Positions 45,688 through 54,847 of a DNA stretch of 56,499 bases are shown here, piece by piece. The notes under the pieces were generated by a model. It saw only the letters and a program-made list of their open reading frames with translations, ran no database searches and had not been told where the DNA came from. The stretch covers positions 1 through 56,499 of the forward strand of contig DASZTS010000021.1 in NCBI GenBank assembly GCA_035547915.1, written 5' to 3'. The DNA comes from DASSFG01 sp035547915 (GTDB lineage: Bacteria > Planctomycetota > Planctomycetia > Pirellulales > JAICIG01). How positions within the stretch are numbered: the stretch's first letter is position 1; each line of letters starts with the position of its first letter. The translations under genes and the position numbers were made by a program.

Positions 45688-46443
45688 CTATTCGCCCAAC
45701 GCGAACGCTTTGATGCGGTCCAGATAATTCGGCCGGCGCGTGGGACGGGTGTGCGAGGGTGCCCCTGGCGATGGGGCTGGCGTCGCGGCGGGCTGAGCCG
45801 AGCGCGCTTGGGCAGCGGCGGCGGTTGCACGGGCGTATTCCAGCGCGACGGGCAATCGCAGGCCGCCATTGGGCCGCGGCGCAAAGCGCGGGCCGAGGGT
45901 GCGCGGATCGATCTCCTGCACTGCGAAGCCGCGCGCGGCGAGAAAGCTGACCCAATCGCGGCTCGACTTGGTTCGCATCCAGCCGTCGAGGGCGCACCGA
46001 CGCACCATTTGCCAGTCCGGCTCGATTGCCCCTCCCTCGGGCGGCAAGGGCGGGATCGAGCCGAGTGCCGCTGTCTCGCGCGGCCGGATGACCGCCACAT
46101 CACCCAGCCGCATGGCTTGCCATAATTCGCTCAGGCCCGCTGTACCGCTCTGGCACCTCTCGCTGCGATGAAGCACGATCTCGCCCGTGCTGTGTTTCAG
46201 GCCGGCCCGCACCACGCTGGCCCAATCGGACCTGCGCGGCAGCACCACGCGGTTGATCTGCGGGTAGGGCAGGGCTAGTTCGGCCAAGACCTCGGCCGTA
46301 GCGTCGGTCGACCCGTTGTCGATCACGACGATCTCGAAACGGTGGGTGAACTCGGCAAGAACGTCGAGTAGGGGCGAAACCAGCGAACCGACCGTCGCCT
46401 GGTTATTGAACACCGGCAGGAGGGCACTCAGCGAGATTTTCAA
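45688..46443 (-). CDS. Glycosyltransferase family 2-like protein lacking the DXD motif
   Basis: A 251-residue protein. No ATG fits; TTG at 46443, with AAGGA about 10 nt upstream, gives MKISLSALLPVFNNQATVGS, the usual first strand of GT2 folds. A longer TTG frame to 46503 lacks a ribosome-binding site. The N-terminal donor half is clear (LPVFNN, EIVVIDNGSTDATAEVL, LKHSTGEIVL). Where GT2 enzymes have the DXD/DADLQ metal site the sequence reads HRSERCQSG. The C-terminus is Ala/Pro-rich (TAAAAQARSAQPAATPAPSP). It is likely a degenerate or atypical glycosyltransferase. Confidence 0.6.
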   Translation of the reverse strand: MKISLSALLPVFNNQATVGSLVSPLLDVLAEFTHRFEIVVIDNGSTDATAEVLAELALPYPQINRVVLPRRSDWASVVRAGLKHSTGEIVLHRSERCQSGTAGLSELWQAMRLGDVAVIRPRETAALGSIPPLPPEGGAIEPDWQMVRRCALDGWMRTKSSRDWVSFLAARGFAVQEIDPRTLGPRFAPRPNGGLRLPVALEYARATAAAAQARSAQPAATPAPSPGAPSHTRPTRRPNYLDRIKAFALGE

Positions 46444-46668
46444 AGCCGCGATTCCTTCAGAAGGGACGTGCTTGCCTAGCCATCGACCGCGCCCGCCGAG
46501 CAACTCAAGTCATTGCGACAATTGCTGCGAGACACCGGCGATGACGGAGCGGTCGACTGTAGGAGAACCATTCGGCGCAACGAACGCGCCGGATCTCTGC
46601 CGGCGGTGGCATGCAGGGCTTGGGCCGGTTATGCTAACCGAACACGTAAGACCAATTGTGACACCATC

Positions 46669-47055
46669 ATGTCGAACGCCCCCGCCGCTCCCGATTTTTC
46701 CAAAGGCGACGGCCTGCTGCCGGCCATCGCCCAAGACGCCGAGACCGGAGCGGTGCTGATGCTGGCCTATATGAACGCCGAGAGCTTTGCCCGCACGTTG
46801 GCCACGCGCGAAGCTCACTACTACAGCCGCAGCCGCCAGCGACTCTGGAGGAAGGGCGAAGAGAGCGGCAACACGCAGCAGGTGCGGTCGGTACTGGTCG
46901 ACTGCGATGGCGATACGATCCTGCTCAAGGTTATCCAGCAGGGGGGGGCCGCCTGCCACGAAGGCTATCCGAGCTGCTTTTTTCGCGAAGTCACGGATCA
47001 GGGGCTGAAGGTCGTCAGCCAGCGAATATTTGATCCCGCCAAGGTTTATGGATAG
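46669..47055 (+). CDS. hisI: Phosphoribosyl-AMP cyclohydrolase
   Basis: A 128-residue protein starting at MSNAPAAPDFSKGD (ATG 46669); the in-frame extension upstream is not conserved. It performs the third step of histidine biosynthesis, opening the adenine ring of PR-AMP. The HisI signature is present: MLAYMNAESFARTL, RLWRKGEESGN, DCDGDTILLKV (Asp78/Cys79/Asp80/Asp82) and GAACHEGYPSCFF (Cys96, Cys103) for zinc and magnesium. It is the monofunctional form with no HisE fusion. Confidence 0.93.
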   Translation: MSNAPAAPDFSKGDGLLPAIAQDAETGAVLMLAYMNAESFARTLATREAHYYSRSRQRLWRKGEESGNTQQVRSVLVDCDGDTILLKVIQQGGAACHEGYPSCFFREVTDQGLKVVSQRIFDPAKVYG

Positions 47056-47089
47056 GCCCTCTGCGCGCTTGATAGGGAGTGTAAGGCCG

Positions 47090-47764
47090 ATGCGCTGGCC
47101 GGTGTTGGCGCTTGTTGCGGTCCTCGGTTTCGCCAGCGGGCCGTCCGCGGCCGAGGAAAAGGAAGCCTTACCGCTCCTGTTCAGCGACGACTTTGAACAC
47201 GGCGCCGATCACTGGGTGCCCACCGACAAGGCGGCCTGGAAGATCGCCGCCGGACGCGAAGGGCACGTCTACAGCCAGTTTCTGGCCAGCAAGTATGAGC
47301 CTCCCTATCGCAGTCCGTTCAACTTCAGCTTGATCCGCGATCTGTCGGTGAGCGACTTCACGCTTACGGTGAAAGCCCGCAGCACGCGCGCCGATTACGA
47401 TCATCGCGATCTGTGCGTTATCTTCGGATACCAAGACCCCGCCCATTTCTACTACGTGCACCTGGGCAAGAAGACCGATGACCACGCGAATCAGATTTTT
47501 ATCGTCAACGGGGCGGCGCGCACCAAGATCTCGACCCAGACGAGCGCAGGCACGCCGTGGGACGATGCGTGGCATCAAATCAAACTGACGCGCCAGGCGG
47601 CTACAGGCGATATTCGGGTATTCTTCGACGATTTCGAAAAGCCGGTGATGACCGCGCGCGATACCACGTTCGGCGCCGGACAGGTCGGCCTGGGATCGTT
47701 CGACGACACGGGCGACTGGGACGACGTCAAGCTTTGGGGAAAGAGGGCAGACGGCAAACCGTGA
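47090..47764 (+). CDS. Secreted LamG/DUF1080-like jelly-roll protein
   Basis: A 224-residue protein starting at ATG 47090 (MRWPVLALVAVLGFASG signal), with AGGGAG just upstream; an alternative ATG at 47048 overlaps the hisI stop. The mature part has LFSDDFEHGADHWVPTD, DFTLTVKARSTRADYDHRDLCVIFGYQDPAHFYYVHLG and a final DWDDVKLWG, the profile of concanavalin-like jelly-roll domains (3-keto-disaccharide hydrolase/DUF1080 group). It probably binds or cleaves polysaccharide; no catalytic residues can be assigned. It is 34 nt downstream of hisI. Confidence 0.75.
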   Translation: MRWPVLALVAVLGFASGPSAAEEKEALPLLFSDDFEHGADHWVPTDKAAWKIAAGREGHVYSQFLASKYEPPYRSPFNFSLIRDLSVSDFTLTVKARSTRADYDHRDLCVIFGYQDPAHFYYVHLGKKTDDHANQIFIVNGAARTKISTQTSAGTPWDDAWHQIKLTRQAATGDIRVFFDDFEKPVMTARDTTFGAGQVGLGSFDDTGDWDDVKLWGKRADGKP

Positions 47765-47870
47765 GCGAACCGGTCTGCCAGATCATTCGCCTGGCAGGGG
47801 CCTGCCGCGAATCGCAAACCCAGCCACCATCCATCTATCGATTCCATTCATCTAGTAAGGAGATTTTGCC

Positions 47871-48332
47871 GTGAGTGCCGACGCACGCATCAAGGAATTG
47901 CATCTCGAACTGCCGCCCGCGCCGAAGCCGGCAGGCGTCTATCAGCCGGTGGTGGTGGTGGGCAATCTCTGTTATGTCTCGGGGCACGGGCCGCTCAAGT
48001 CGGATGGCACGATGATCACCGGGCGCGTGGGAGACGACCTCGATCAACAGGCCGGCTACCAAGCCGCGCGGCAGACCGGATTGGCGATTCTCGCGTCGCT
48101 GCGCACCAAGCTCGGCAGCCTCGATCGCATCCGTCGCGTGGTGAAGACGCTGGGCATGGTCAACGCCGCCCCGAGTTTCCAGCAACACCCGGCGGTCATC
48201 AACGGCTTTAGCGAACTGTTTGCCGACGTGTTCGGCAAGGAGAACGGCGTTGGCGCCCGCAGCGCCGTCGGCATGGGCTCGTTGCCCGGCAATATCGCGG
48301 TCGAGATCGAAGTTATTCTCGAGCTGGAGTAA
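47871..48332 (+). CDS. RidA (YjgF) family protein
   Basis: A 153-residue protein with a GTG start preceded by AAGGAG. Members hydrolyse reactive enamine/imine intermediates. The family pattern is clear: VVVVGNLCYVSGHGPLK, ARQTGLAILASLRTKLGSLD, RVVKTLGMVNAAPSF and GARSAVGMGSLPGNIAVEIE, including the conserved Arg before the SLP segment. Its length and end fit the Rid subgroup with about 150 residues rather than the 128-residue RidA. It is 106 nt after the LamG-like gene. Confidence 0.88.
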   Translation: MSADARIKELHLELPPAPKPAGVYQPVVVVGNLCYVSGHGPLKSDGTMITGRVGDDLDQQAGYQAARQTGLAILASLRTKLGSLDRIRRVVKTLGMVNAAPSFQQHPAVINGFSELFADVFGKENGVGARSAVGMGSLPGNIAVEIEVILELE

Positions 48333-48386
48333 GCGGCGTCACGGTTCGGGCATGCTCCTCGCCGGCAGCAAGGCGACGGGCGACCG

Positions 48387-49442
48387 TCAGCGCGTCAGGT
48401 TCAAACCCTCGGTATCGATGTGGATGGGCGGTCGTTCGCAAACGACGCGGAAGCCCCACATGTAGAAGCGGTGGTCGGCCGGACTGCGGGAGCGGTTGGA
48501 CGATCGCATGCGCTCCGGAGTGTTGTACCAACCGCCGCCCCGCAGCACATGCTCCGTTCCGCCTGCTGGGCCGGTCGGATCGTCCTCCGGTGATTCGGCA
48601 TAATACTTCGCCGAGTAGAAATCCGAGCACCATTCCGCCACGTTGCCGTGCATGTCGTACAGCCCGAAGGCATTCGGGCGAAACCTGCCCACCGGGGCCG
48701 TGTTGACGTAACCGTCGCGCGAGCGCAGGAAGGGGAAGGGAACCTTCATGTTCTTCTTGTGGTCGCTGTTGGTGACGACCACCAGATTGACGTTGGGCCA
48801 ATAGTCGTGCGCCGTGGCATCGGCGACATTGCCAATCGCCGTCAACCGCTCCGGGGTATTGCCGTTCGAGTAGAGCGTAGTCGTTCCCGCGCGGCAGGCA
48901 TATTCCCACTCGGCCTCGGTCGGCAAACGGTATTTCTTCCCCTCTTTCTTGCTCAGCCACTCGCAGAACGCGGATGCGTCATTCCAGCTCACGTAGGGTA
49001 CCGGATGCTTGAAGTTGATCGACCAGCCGGGGCTCCAGGGCGAGAAGGATCGCGATCGCACGAGCTTTGTCCGGGCGTCGTAACCCCAGTTGGGCCGCTC
49101 GTCGCGTTCGCTGTCGATCTTGTAGTGGGCGTCGTGGTAGAAGGTGAGGAACTGGCCGAGCGTCACCTCGTACATCCCCATGTAGAATTCGCGCGTGATG
49201 CGTACATGGTGCCGGGGCGTTTCGCCCGCAAACCAGCTCGCCTTGGCCGTCGGAAAGCGAGCCAGGCTCGCCGCCGTGTCCTCGACGGCGCCCATCATGA
49301 ACTCGCCGGCGGGAACCAGCACCAGTTTCATGCCGATTGAATTCGTAATCGTCACCGCGCCCGGAACGGCCGTGGACGACACAGGCGCATCGGCGAACAG
49401 GGCCGCCATCAGCCCGCAACGAATCGCCAGCAGTTGAAACAT
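48387..49442 (-). CDS. SUMF1/FGE-sulfatase domain protein, secreted
   Basis: A 351-residue protein with a signal-like N-terminus (MFQLLAIRCGLMAALFADAP). The body is a full formylglycine-generating-enzyme fold: SIGMKLVLVPAGEFMMGA, YEVTLGQFLTF, WNDASAFCEWLSKKEGKKYRLPTEAEWEYACRAGT, NAFGLYDMHGNVAEWCSDFYS, EHVLRGGGWYN and YMWGFRVVCE. The fold can oxidise sulfatase Cys or act as a binding domain; this copy cannot be assigned either way. The C-terminal part of the fused kinase at 2564 belongs to the same family. It is divergent from the pseudokinase gene at 49689. Confidence 0.88.
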   Translation of the reverse strand: MFQLLAIRCGLMAALFADAPVSSTAVPGAVTITNSIGMKLVLVPAGEFMMGAVEDTAASLARFPTAKASWFAGETPRHHVRITREFYMGMYEVTLGQFLTFYHDAHYKIDSERDERPNWGYDARTKLVRSRSFSPWSPGWSINFKHPVPYVSWNDASAFCEWLSKKEGKKYRLPTEAEWEYACRAGTTTLYSNGNTPERLTAIGNVADATAHDYWPNVNLVVVTNSDHKKNMKVPFPFLRSRDGYVNTAPVGRFRPNAFGLYDMHGNVAEWCSDFYSAKYYAESPEDDPTGPAGGTEHVLRGGGWYNTPERMRSSNRSRSPADHRFYMWGFRVVCERPPIHIDTEGLNLTR

Positions 49443-49688
49443 CGAACGACCGCGGACCGTTAAGCCTCGAACGTCGCGCTTAGTCTAACGATCGCGCGGC
49501 CGTCCGTCGACGATGCCTGGCCAGGTGGCAACCGCGGTGACTTTGGCATTCGCTGGGAAATTGCGAACGATCCGCTCGCCGCAAAACGCCACTCGAAGAT
49601 TTGCCGCCAGCGGTTCGGTTCCTGCGTTCCTGGTCGCCCTCCAAAATCGTCTTGTCGCATAACGGCAATTTTGTTAGCAAGCCCCACC

Positions 49689-52160
49689 GTGAAGGACTCT
49701 CCCCCCGCAGCGCTGGTCGATTTGCTGGCAGGTCTCGGCCTGGCCAGGGGTGGTGAGCTGCGCGGTGTGGCCGGCCGTGCGAGACGCCTGGCCGGTGGTT
49801 TGCCCCAATTCGACTCAGTCTGGATCGACGCCCTGGTACAGGCCCGCCTGCTCACACCTTGGCAGGCCGTCGAGCTCAATGCCGGCCGTGGAGCGGCACT
49901 CAAGGCCGGGCCGTTCGTCATCTTCGACCGCCTGGCCACCCTCGGCTACGCAACCCTGTTTCGTGCACGGGAGATCGAGGGCGAGCGGTTTGTACGGTTG
50001 GCGATCGCGTCGGCCGATACCGACCTCAACGACGCGGAGCGACGGTTGGCGCTGCTCATGCGACGAACCGTCGAGTTGCCGGCCGACCGGTTGGTGCCGC
50101 TCGTGCAACATGGGCGCGACGACGCACGGCTCTGGGCCGCTTCGGAATTCTTTGCGGGCCGCACCGCACGACAGTGGATGATGGGCCACGGACGCATGCC
50201 GCCGCCGAGCACGTTGGAGGTCGCGCGGCAGATGGCCGACGGGCTGCTTGCCTGTGAACGGGCCGGGATCGTCCATGCCGACATCGGGGCCGACCAGCTC
50301 TGGTTCGATGCGGCTGGCCTCGTGCGTTTGCCCGAACCGGGGTTGCGCGGTGTTTTGCGGCCGACAGAAAGTGGTCGAGCCCGCGATTTGCCGGCCGAAT
50401 CGTACGACTACCTGGCGCCGGAGCGGCTGTTGCCCGATGCGCTGTGCGACGTGCGCGGCGACATCTACGCCTGCGGCGCGCTGTGGTGGCATCTGCTCAC
50501 GGGCCGTCCCCCCTTCGCGGGCGCGACCGCGGAAACCAAGCTGCGAACGGTCCAGTCCGGAAAGCTCCCCGATATTCGCCAGCTTGCTCCCGAGACGCCC
50601 GCGGCCCTGGCCGAAATGGTGATGCGCTGCCTCGCGCGAGATCCGGCTGAACGCCCGGACTCGTTTGCCGTCGTGGCCTCGGCGCTCGGCGAACCCGTTG
50701 CCAAGGAGCAGAAACGGTTGGCCAGACGGTTACGATCGATCCCACGCCGCTCCAGATGGTTTGGGCGGGCGGCCGGTGCCTGGCCGAGATCGCCGCGCAC
50801 CAGCACGTGGCTGGCGGCCGCGACCGGCGTTCTGCTGGCGGTGACGATCATCGCCTGGCCCGCCATCTCTCCGCGACTGGAGCAGTTGGCGGCTGACGAA
50901 ACCGAACCACAGCGCGTAGCCGCGGCGAGGCCGGCAGTTCAAAAGTCGGCAACACCAAGGCCAACCACACGGCGAAGTACCGCGCGGCAACGGCCCGCAG
51001 CGCCTTCGCCGTCCGATCGCCCTAACGCGTTGCCAACCCCCGATCACCGTCGGAGCGACACAGCGCCAGTAGCGGCGGAGGAGACCTCCGATGGCATGTT
51101 CGGGGGCGAAGGACCGGCCGCGCAGCAAGACGAGGAGGCGCAGGATTTCAACGCAAATCGCGTTGCGACCCCATCGGTGCCCGCCGATTGGCAAGAATCG
51201 GCGTCGGTCGTCGCGGTCTCGGCGGATACGCCGATCGACCTCTCGCTATTGAAATCGGGGCAAACGTTACGCGGCGACGCCGAGCGGCGGCCCGCGATTG
51301 AAGTGCCGCCGGAGGGATTAGAGCTCCTACAAAGCGACGTCACCTTGGAGAATATCGACTTCTTTGCTCGGCTGCCGCTGCGCTCCGAGACGGCGCTGCT
51401 GACGTTGCGTGGTTTGAAGACGTCGTTGCGCGGTTGCTCGTTTCAGACGGTCGGCGACTGGTCGGCCGACACGCTCCCGGTGGCCATCCGCTACGATCGC
51501 CGAAGCGAAGCGGGACAAGAGGACGGCGATTTTTCGACCGGCGAGTTGGATATCCGCGACACCACTTTTCGCCATGTCGCGATGGCCGCGGCGTGCCGCC
51601 TGGTCGGCGGTATGGTCGTACGGTTCGACAACGTACTCTGCGTCGAGGCCGGGCCGGGTATCCAGTTCGATCGTTTTCCGGAAGCCGAGGAGCTGGCGGC
51701 GCTGGTTTTATCGCGCGTGACGTTGCGGGGCGCCCGGTCGTTGGTCCAGGTGGGTTGCGACGAGCTTCCGACTGCGCCGGGGCACCTCGAGATCGAGGCG
51801 GTGGACTGTGCATTTGTCCTTCCCGCGGCGGCCGCGCTGATCGTCTTTCACGGCGAAGAGCGGCCGGGACCTTTGCTGCGCGGCCTGCGCTGGAGTGGCC
51901 AGGGTTCGGTCCTGTCGCCCCGGTCGCGGCTATCGATCTGGCGCACCCCCGAGGGACGCATGCTGGCGGCGGCCGACGAAGCGGTGCCGATCCAGGGAGT
52001 TGTCCGCGGCGAAGTCGGCTTCGCCGGCCCGCTCGAAGAGGTGCCCGCCGGCGCACGCATCGTCCGCTGGCAGGCCCCGCTGAGTTCTCCCCGTCCGCCC
52101 GGAATCGACGACGGCAAGCTGCACCTGCCGGACGTTGAGGAGCGCAGTTACCTGAAGTGA
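49689..52160 (+). CDS. Transmembrane pseudokinase with C-terminal beta-helix-like domain
   Basis: An 823-residue protein. The start is ambiguous: GTG at 49689 or TTG at 49671, neither with a clear Shine-Dalgarno. Residues 1-68 resemble an N-terminal helical adaptor (DSVWIDALVQARLLTPWQA) found before planctomycete kinases. The kinase fold (about 75-340) lacks the glycine loop and VAIK Lys. It has HADIGADQLWF (His-Ala-Asp with Gln203 in place of the metal-binding Asn) and LPE (214-216) for DFG, but keeps YLAPE and DIYACGALWWHLLTGRPPF. A membrane helix is at about 374-392, followed by a Pro/Ala/Thr-rich linker. The outer part (about 520-823) has repeated short strands (LQSDVTLENIDFF, LTLRGLKTSLRGCSF, ELDIRDTTFRHV) like right-handed beta-helix repeats. 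It probably serves as a scaffold or sensor without phosphotransfer. Confidence 0.82.
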   Translation: MKDSPPAALVDLLAGLGLARGGELRGVAGRARRLAGGLPQFDSVWIDALVQARLLTPWQAVELNAGRGAALKAGPFVIFDRLATLGYATLFRAREIEGERFVRLAIASADTDLNDAERRLALLMRRTVELPADRLVPLVQHGRDDARLWAASEFFAGRTARQWMMGHGRMPPPSTLEVARQMADGLLACERAGIVHADIGADQLWFDAAGLVRLPEPGLRGVLRPTESGRARDLPAESYDYLAPERLLPDALCDVRGDIYACGALWWHLLTGRPPFAGATAETKLRTVQSGKLPDIRQLAPETPAALAEMVMRCLARDPAERPDSFAVVASALGEPVAKEQKRLARRLRSIPRRSRWFGRAAGAWPRSPRTSTWLAAATGVLLAVTIIAWPAISPRLEQLAADETEPQRVAAARPAVQKSATPRPTTRRSTARQRPAAPSPSDRPNALPTPDHRRSDTAPVAAEETSDGMFGGEGPAAQQDEEAQDFNANRVATPSVPADWQESASVVAVSADTPIDLSLLKSGQTLRGDAERRPAIEVPPEGLELLQSDVTLENIDFFARLPLRSETALLTLRGLKTSLRGCSFQTVGDWSADTLPVAIRYDRRSEAGQEDGDFSTGELDIRDTTFRHVAMAAACRLVGGMVVRFDNVLCVEAGPGIQFDRFPEAEELAALVLSRVTLRGARSLVQVGCDELPTAPGHLEIEAVDCAFVLPAAAALIVFHGEERPGPLLRGLRWSGQGSVLSPRSRLSIWRTPEGRMLAAADEAVPIQGVVRGEVGFAGPLEEVPAGARIVRWQAPLSSPRPPGIDDGKLHLPDVEERSYLK

Positions 52161-52163
52161 CGG

Positions 52164-53801
52164 CTACCTGACGAACGTCAGACCGGGGTCATCCGGCGGT
52201 CCGCCCATCGGCTTGAAGGTGAACCGGTCGCGGCCGGCGGCATTCACCTGGGCGACCATGGCTCCGTTGGTCGTCCCCTGCAACACCAAGACGGAATTAT
52301 CGAGGGTGTAGGTGCCCGAGATCGTTTGCGTCTGCTGTTGTTGAGTGAACTTCCAAGTAAAGGTCTTGTCGGCCTCGAGGTCGAGTTCAAACTCCGAACC
52401 GTCGTCGCGGTTGGCATGCCAGTCGCCGGCCAGCGTGGCTGGGTCGACCGGCTTTACGCCGGGGCCTGGGGCAGGCACCGGTGGAGCGGCCGGCGGCGGC
52501 GCCGCGTTTCCGCCGCCTACCATGCGCAGCAGGTCGGCGGCCAGCTTGTCGTTCGGCATGAGACCGACGACCGACTCGAGCTGACTGGCGGCATCCTGCG
52601 AGTGCCCTTCGGTCATGTAGTGGTAGGCGAGCAAGAACCGCGCATCGGCCTCCTGCGGATGCAGGCTCACGTAGTTTTCCAGCGCTTGCAATTGGGTGTT
52701 GTAAATCTGGATATCGGAGTAGAGGCTGCTGAGTGTCGTCCAGTCCCAGCCGGGCCCGATCGCCAACACGGAGTGAATAACTCCGGCCGCCCCCGAGTAA
52801 TCCTGCATCGCGAACAAGATCAAAGCGCGCAGTTCATGTGCCGCGGCATCGGACGGTCGGGCCTGAATAGCCCCGTCCACCAACACAAGGGCGCCGGGAT
52901 AGTCGCCGGCTTGGAATCGGGCGACCGCGGTGTCGATGTCGGGATTGCCCGCATCGGCGAGATTCGGATCGAAGCCGGCTGCGCCGGCTCCGCCAGCGAC
53001 GCCCGCCGCGGCGACGGGAATCGGCTGTGCGTAATTATAAACGCCGCCGCCGGCCGGCACGCCCGCATAGTAAGGGTTGTAATAGGAGGTATAGCCGCTG
53101 TTGTACCAGAGGCTTCCCAGTCCGAAGCCGGCCAGACCCCAGGCGAGCGGATAGTTCCATCCCCAGTAGCCGCCAAAGCCATTGCCATACCAATGGTTGT
53201 GCCAGTGGCCGTTGTACCAAGAGTACGGATGTGCGTTTCCCCAGTAGCCTCCCGCGCCCGGAATGCCCCCGTGCCAGCCCGGCCCGTGGCCGGGAAAGCC
53301 GCCGGTCACGATGGGCCCGTGACCACCAAACCCTCCGTGCCAGACCGGATCGTGCCCGAACGCGCCGCCACCGAACCCTGGCAACGGGCCGCCCAAATGG
53401 CCCCCCGCAATCGGCGCATGGGCGATTCCCAAGCCGCCCGCCGGCAAACCACCGACGACCGGCCCGTGGCCTCCGGATAGTCCCTCGCCGTGCCATCCGC
53501 CACCGGCAATACCGCCGGCCGGATGCCAGCCCGGCGTGCCGCCGGCGAAATGCGCCGCACCCGACTCGGCATGGAAGCCGCCTCCGCTGGCGGCATGAAA
53601 ACCTCCGGCTCCGGATGGGTGAAAACCGCCACCGCCGCCACCGTGGAATCCCCCACCACCGCCGCCGTGTCCACCTCCTCCACCATGTCCGCCGCCACCA
53701 CCATGTCCGCCGCCACCGTGCCCTGACGCGATTCCCGAGACCGATGCGACATGGAGAAGGGCAAAGCCGCTCAGCAGGCAGAGACTTTTGAAGTTGCTCA
53801 T
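52164..53801 (-). CDS. Secreted Gly/His-rich protein with TPR and C-terminal beta domain
   Basis: A 545-residue protein with a signal peptide (FKSLCLLSGFALLHVASVSG). Residues about 27-235 are Gly/His/Trp/Tyr-rich (HGGGGGHGGGGGHGG; WHGGFGGHGPIVTGG; YNGHWHNHWYGNGFGGYWGW), low-complexity with metal-binding potential. A TPR-like region follows (about 285-430: ARFQAGDYPGALVLVDGAIQ, YLHYMT-type helices). The C-terminus (about 455-545) is a small beta-barrel-like domain, LAGDWHANRDDGSEFELDLE. Similar Gly-rich proteins are common in planctomycete envelopes; the role is unknown. It is convergent with the pseudokinase gene, whose stop is 3 nt away. Confidence 0.78.
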   Translation of the reverse strand: MSNFKSLCLLSGFALLHVASVSGIASGHGGGGHGGGGGHGGGGGHGGGGGGFHGGGGGGFHPSGAGGFHAASGGGFHAESGAAHFAGGTPGWHPAGGIAGGGWHGEGLSGGHGPVVGGLPAGGLGIAHAPIAGGHLGGPLPGFGGGAFGHDPVWHGGFGGHGPIVTGGFPGHGPGWHGGIPGAGGYWGNAHPYSWYNGHWHNHWYGNGFGGYWGWNYPLAWGLAGFGLGSLWYNSGYTSYYNPYYAGVPAGGGVYNYAQPIPVAAAGVAGGAGAAGFDPNLADAGNPDIDTAVARFQAGDYPGALVLVDGAIQARPSDAAAHELRALILFAMQDYSGAAGVIHSVLAIGPGWDWTTLSSLYSDIQIYNTQLQALENYVSLHPQEADARFLLAYHYMTEGHSQDAASQLESVVGLMPNDKLAADLLRMVGGGNAAPPPAAPPVPAPGPGVKPVDPATLAGDWHANRDDGSEFELDLEADKTFTWKFTQQQQTQTISGTYTLDNSVLVLQGTTNGAMVAQVNAAGRDRFTFKPMGGPPDDPGLTFVR

Positions 53802-53839
53802 GATGAAAGACTCTACGGGCTCGCTAATTCGGGTTGCGT

Positions 53840-54847
53840 TTAGTTCGATTTACCCTTCGTGGGCGGCGGCGTTTTCTTGGCGGCGGGCTGCTTGGGTTTC
53901 GATGCGGCCCGTACCACGGTGACTTCCCTGATATCCGGCAGCGACTCGCCGCCCAGCAGACGATCGATAGCACTCCAGGTGCGCGAATGATCGTTCACTC
54001 GCGCGTGGATCTGCGTGGTCGAGCCGGTGCGGCCGTCCGCCGACACGCCACTCAGCTTCACCAACCAACGGTCGCCGTCGCGGTGCCAAAAACCTTCGCC
54101 ATAGCCGCCGTCATTGTCGAAGGTCCACGTCTTGATCTGCTTGGTCAGCGGATCCCAGCCGATGCGCTGCGTGCCGCTGATGGATGACTGCCCGGCGACC
54201 TTCACGGTGAAGTCGCTGAGCAGAAAATTCTTGGTCTCATCCCAGCGGCAGTTGGTCGTGATGATCGAATCTCCGCGTTCTTCGACCCAATCGCCGATGA
54301 GCCAGGCGAGCTGTTTGAGATGCTCGTGCGGCGGCACGCGATCGTGAGGATTGACGACGTCGCGTGAGCTGACGATCAGCCACTCGCCGCCGGCACGCTG
54401 ATGCACCACGGTGTAACGGCTGCGCAAGGTCGTTTCCTGCTCTTCGTTGGTGAAGATCAGATGCCCGTCTTCCACGGCGATATCATCGCCCACGAAGCGT
54501 AGCGATTCGATTTCGACCACGACTTTGAAGAGTGGCTCGGCGAGATGCTCGGCGAATGTTTTCTCGATGGCGTCTCTTCCTTGCACGACGTTGCCGTCGA
54601 GATCGACCATTTCGGCTTCGGGCGCGAACTGCGCGGCGATCGCTTTGGCGTCACCCTTGTTGTACGCGGTGGCGAAATCGGCCGCGGCCGCGCGAAGTTT
54701 TTTCTCGTCGGCGGCCCGCTTGGCCGGCGTTGCGCGGTCGGCGGCCGCCGGTTTGTTATTGGCGGCCTTGGCTTGGGGTTTGTCGGCCGCATGGACGGCC
54801 GAGACCAGCAGGGCCGTGCTACATACGGCGGCAAGCAATCGCTGCAT
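53840..54847 (-). CDS. Secreted NTF2-like (SgcJ/EcaC, DUF4440-type) protein
   Basis: A 335-residue protein with a signal peptide (MQRLLAAVCSTALLVSAVHA). After a lysine/alanine-rich linker, residues about 48-165 form an NTF2-like domain (LRAAAADFATAYNKGDAKAIAAQFAPEAEMVDLDGNVVQGRDAIEKTF), as in the SgcJ/EcaC group. The second half (about 180-320) is a lipocalin-like beta domain (HLKQLAWLIGDWVEERGDSIITT; GTQRIGWDPLTKQIKTWTFDNDGGYGEGFW). The C-terminus is Lys/Pro-rich. The function of the pair is unknown. It lies 38 nt upstream of the Gly/His-rich gene on the same strand. Confidence 0.82.
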   Translation of the reverse strand: MQRLLAAVCSTALLVSAVHAADKPQAKAANNKPAAADRATPAKRAADEKKLRAAAADFATAYNKGDAKAIAAQFAPEAEMVDLDGNVVQGRDAIEKTFAEHLAEPLFKVVVEIESLRFVGDDIAVEDGHLIFTNEEQETTLRSRYTVVHQRAGGEWLIVSSRDVVNPHDRVPPHEHLKQLAWLIGDWVEERGDSIITTNCRWDETKNFLLSDFTVKVAGQSSISGTQRIGWDPLTKQIKTWTFDNDGGYGEGFWHRDGDRWLVKLSGVSADGRTGSTTQIHARVNDHSRTWSAIDRLLGGESLPDIREVTVVRAASKPKQPAAKKTPPPTKGKSN

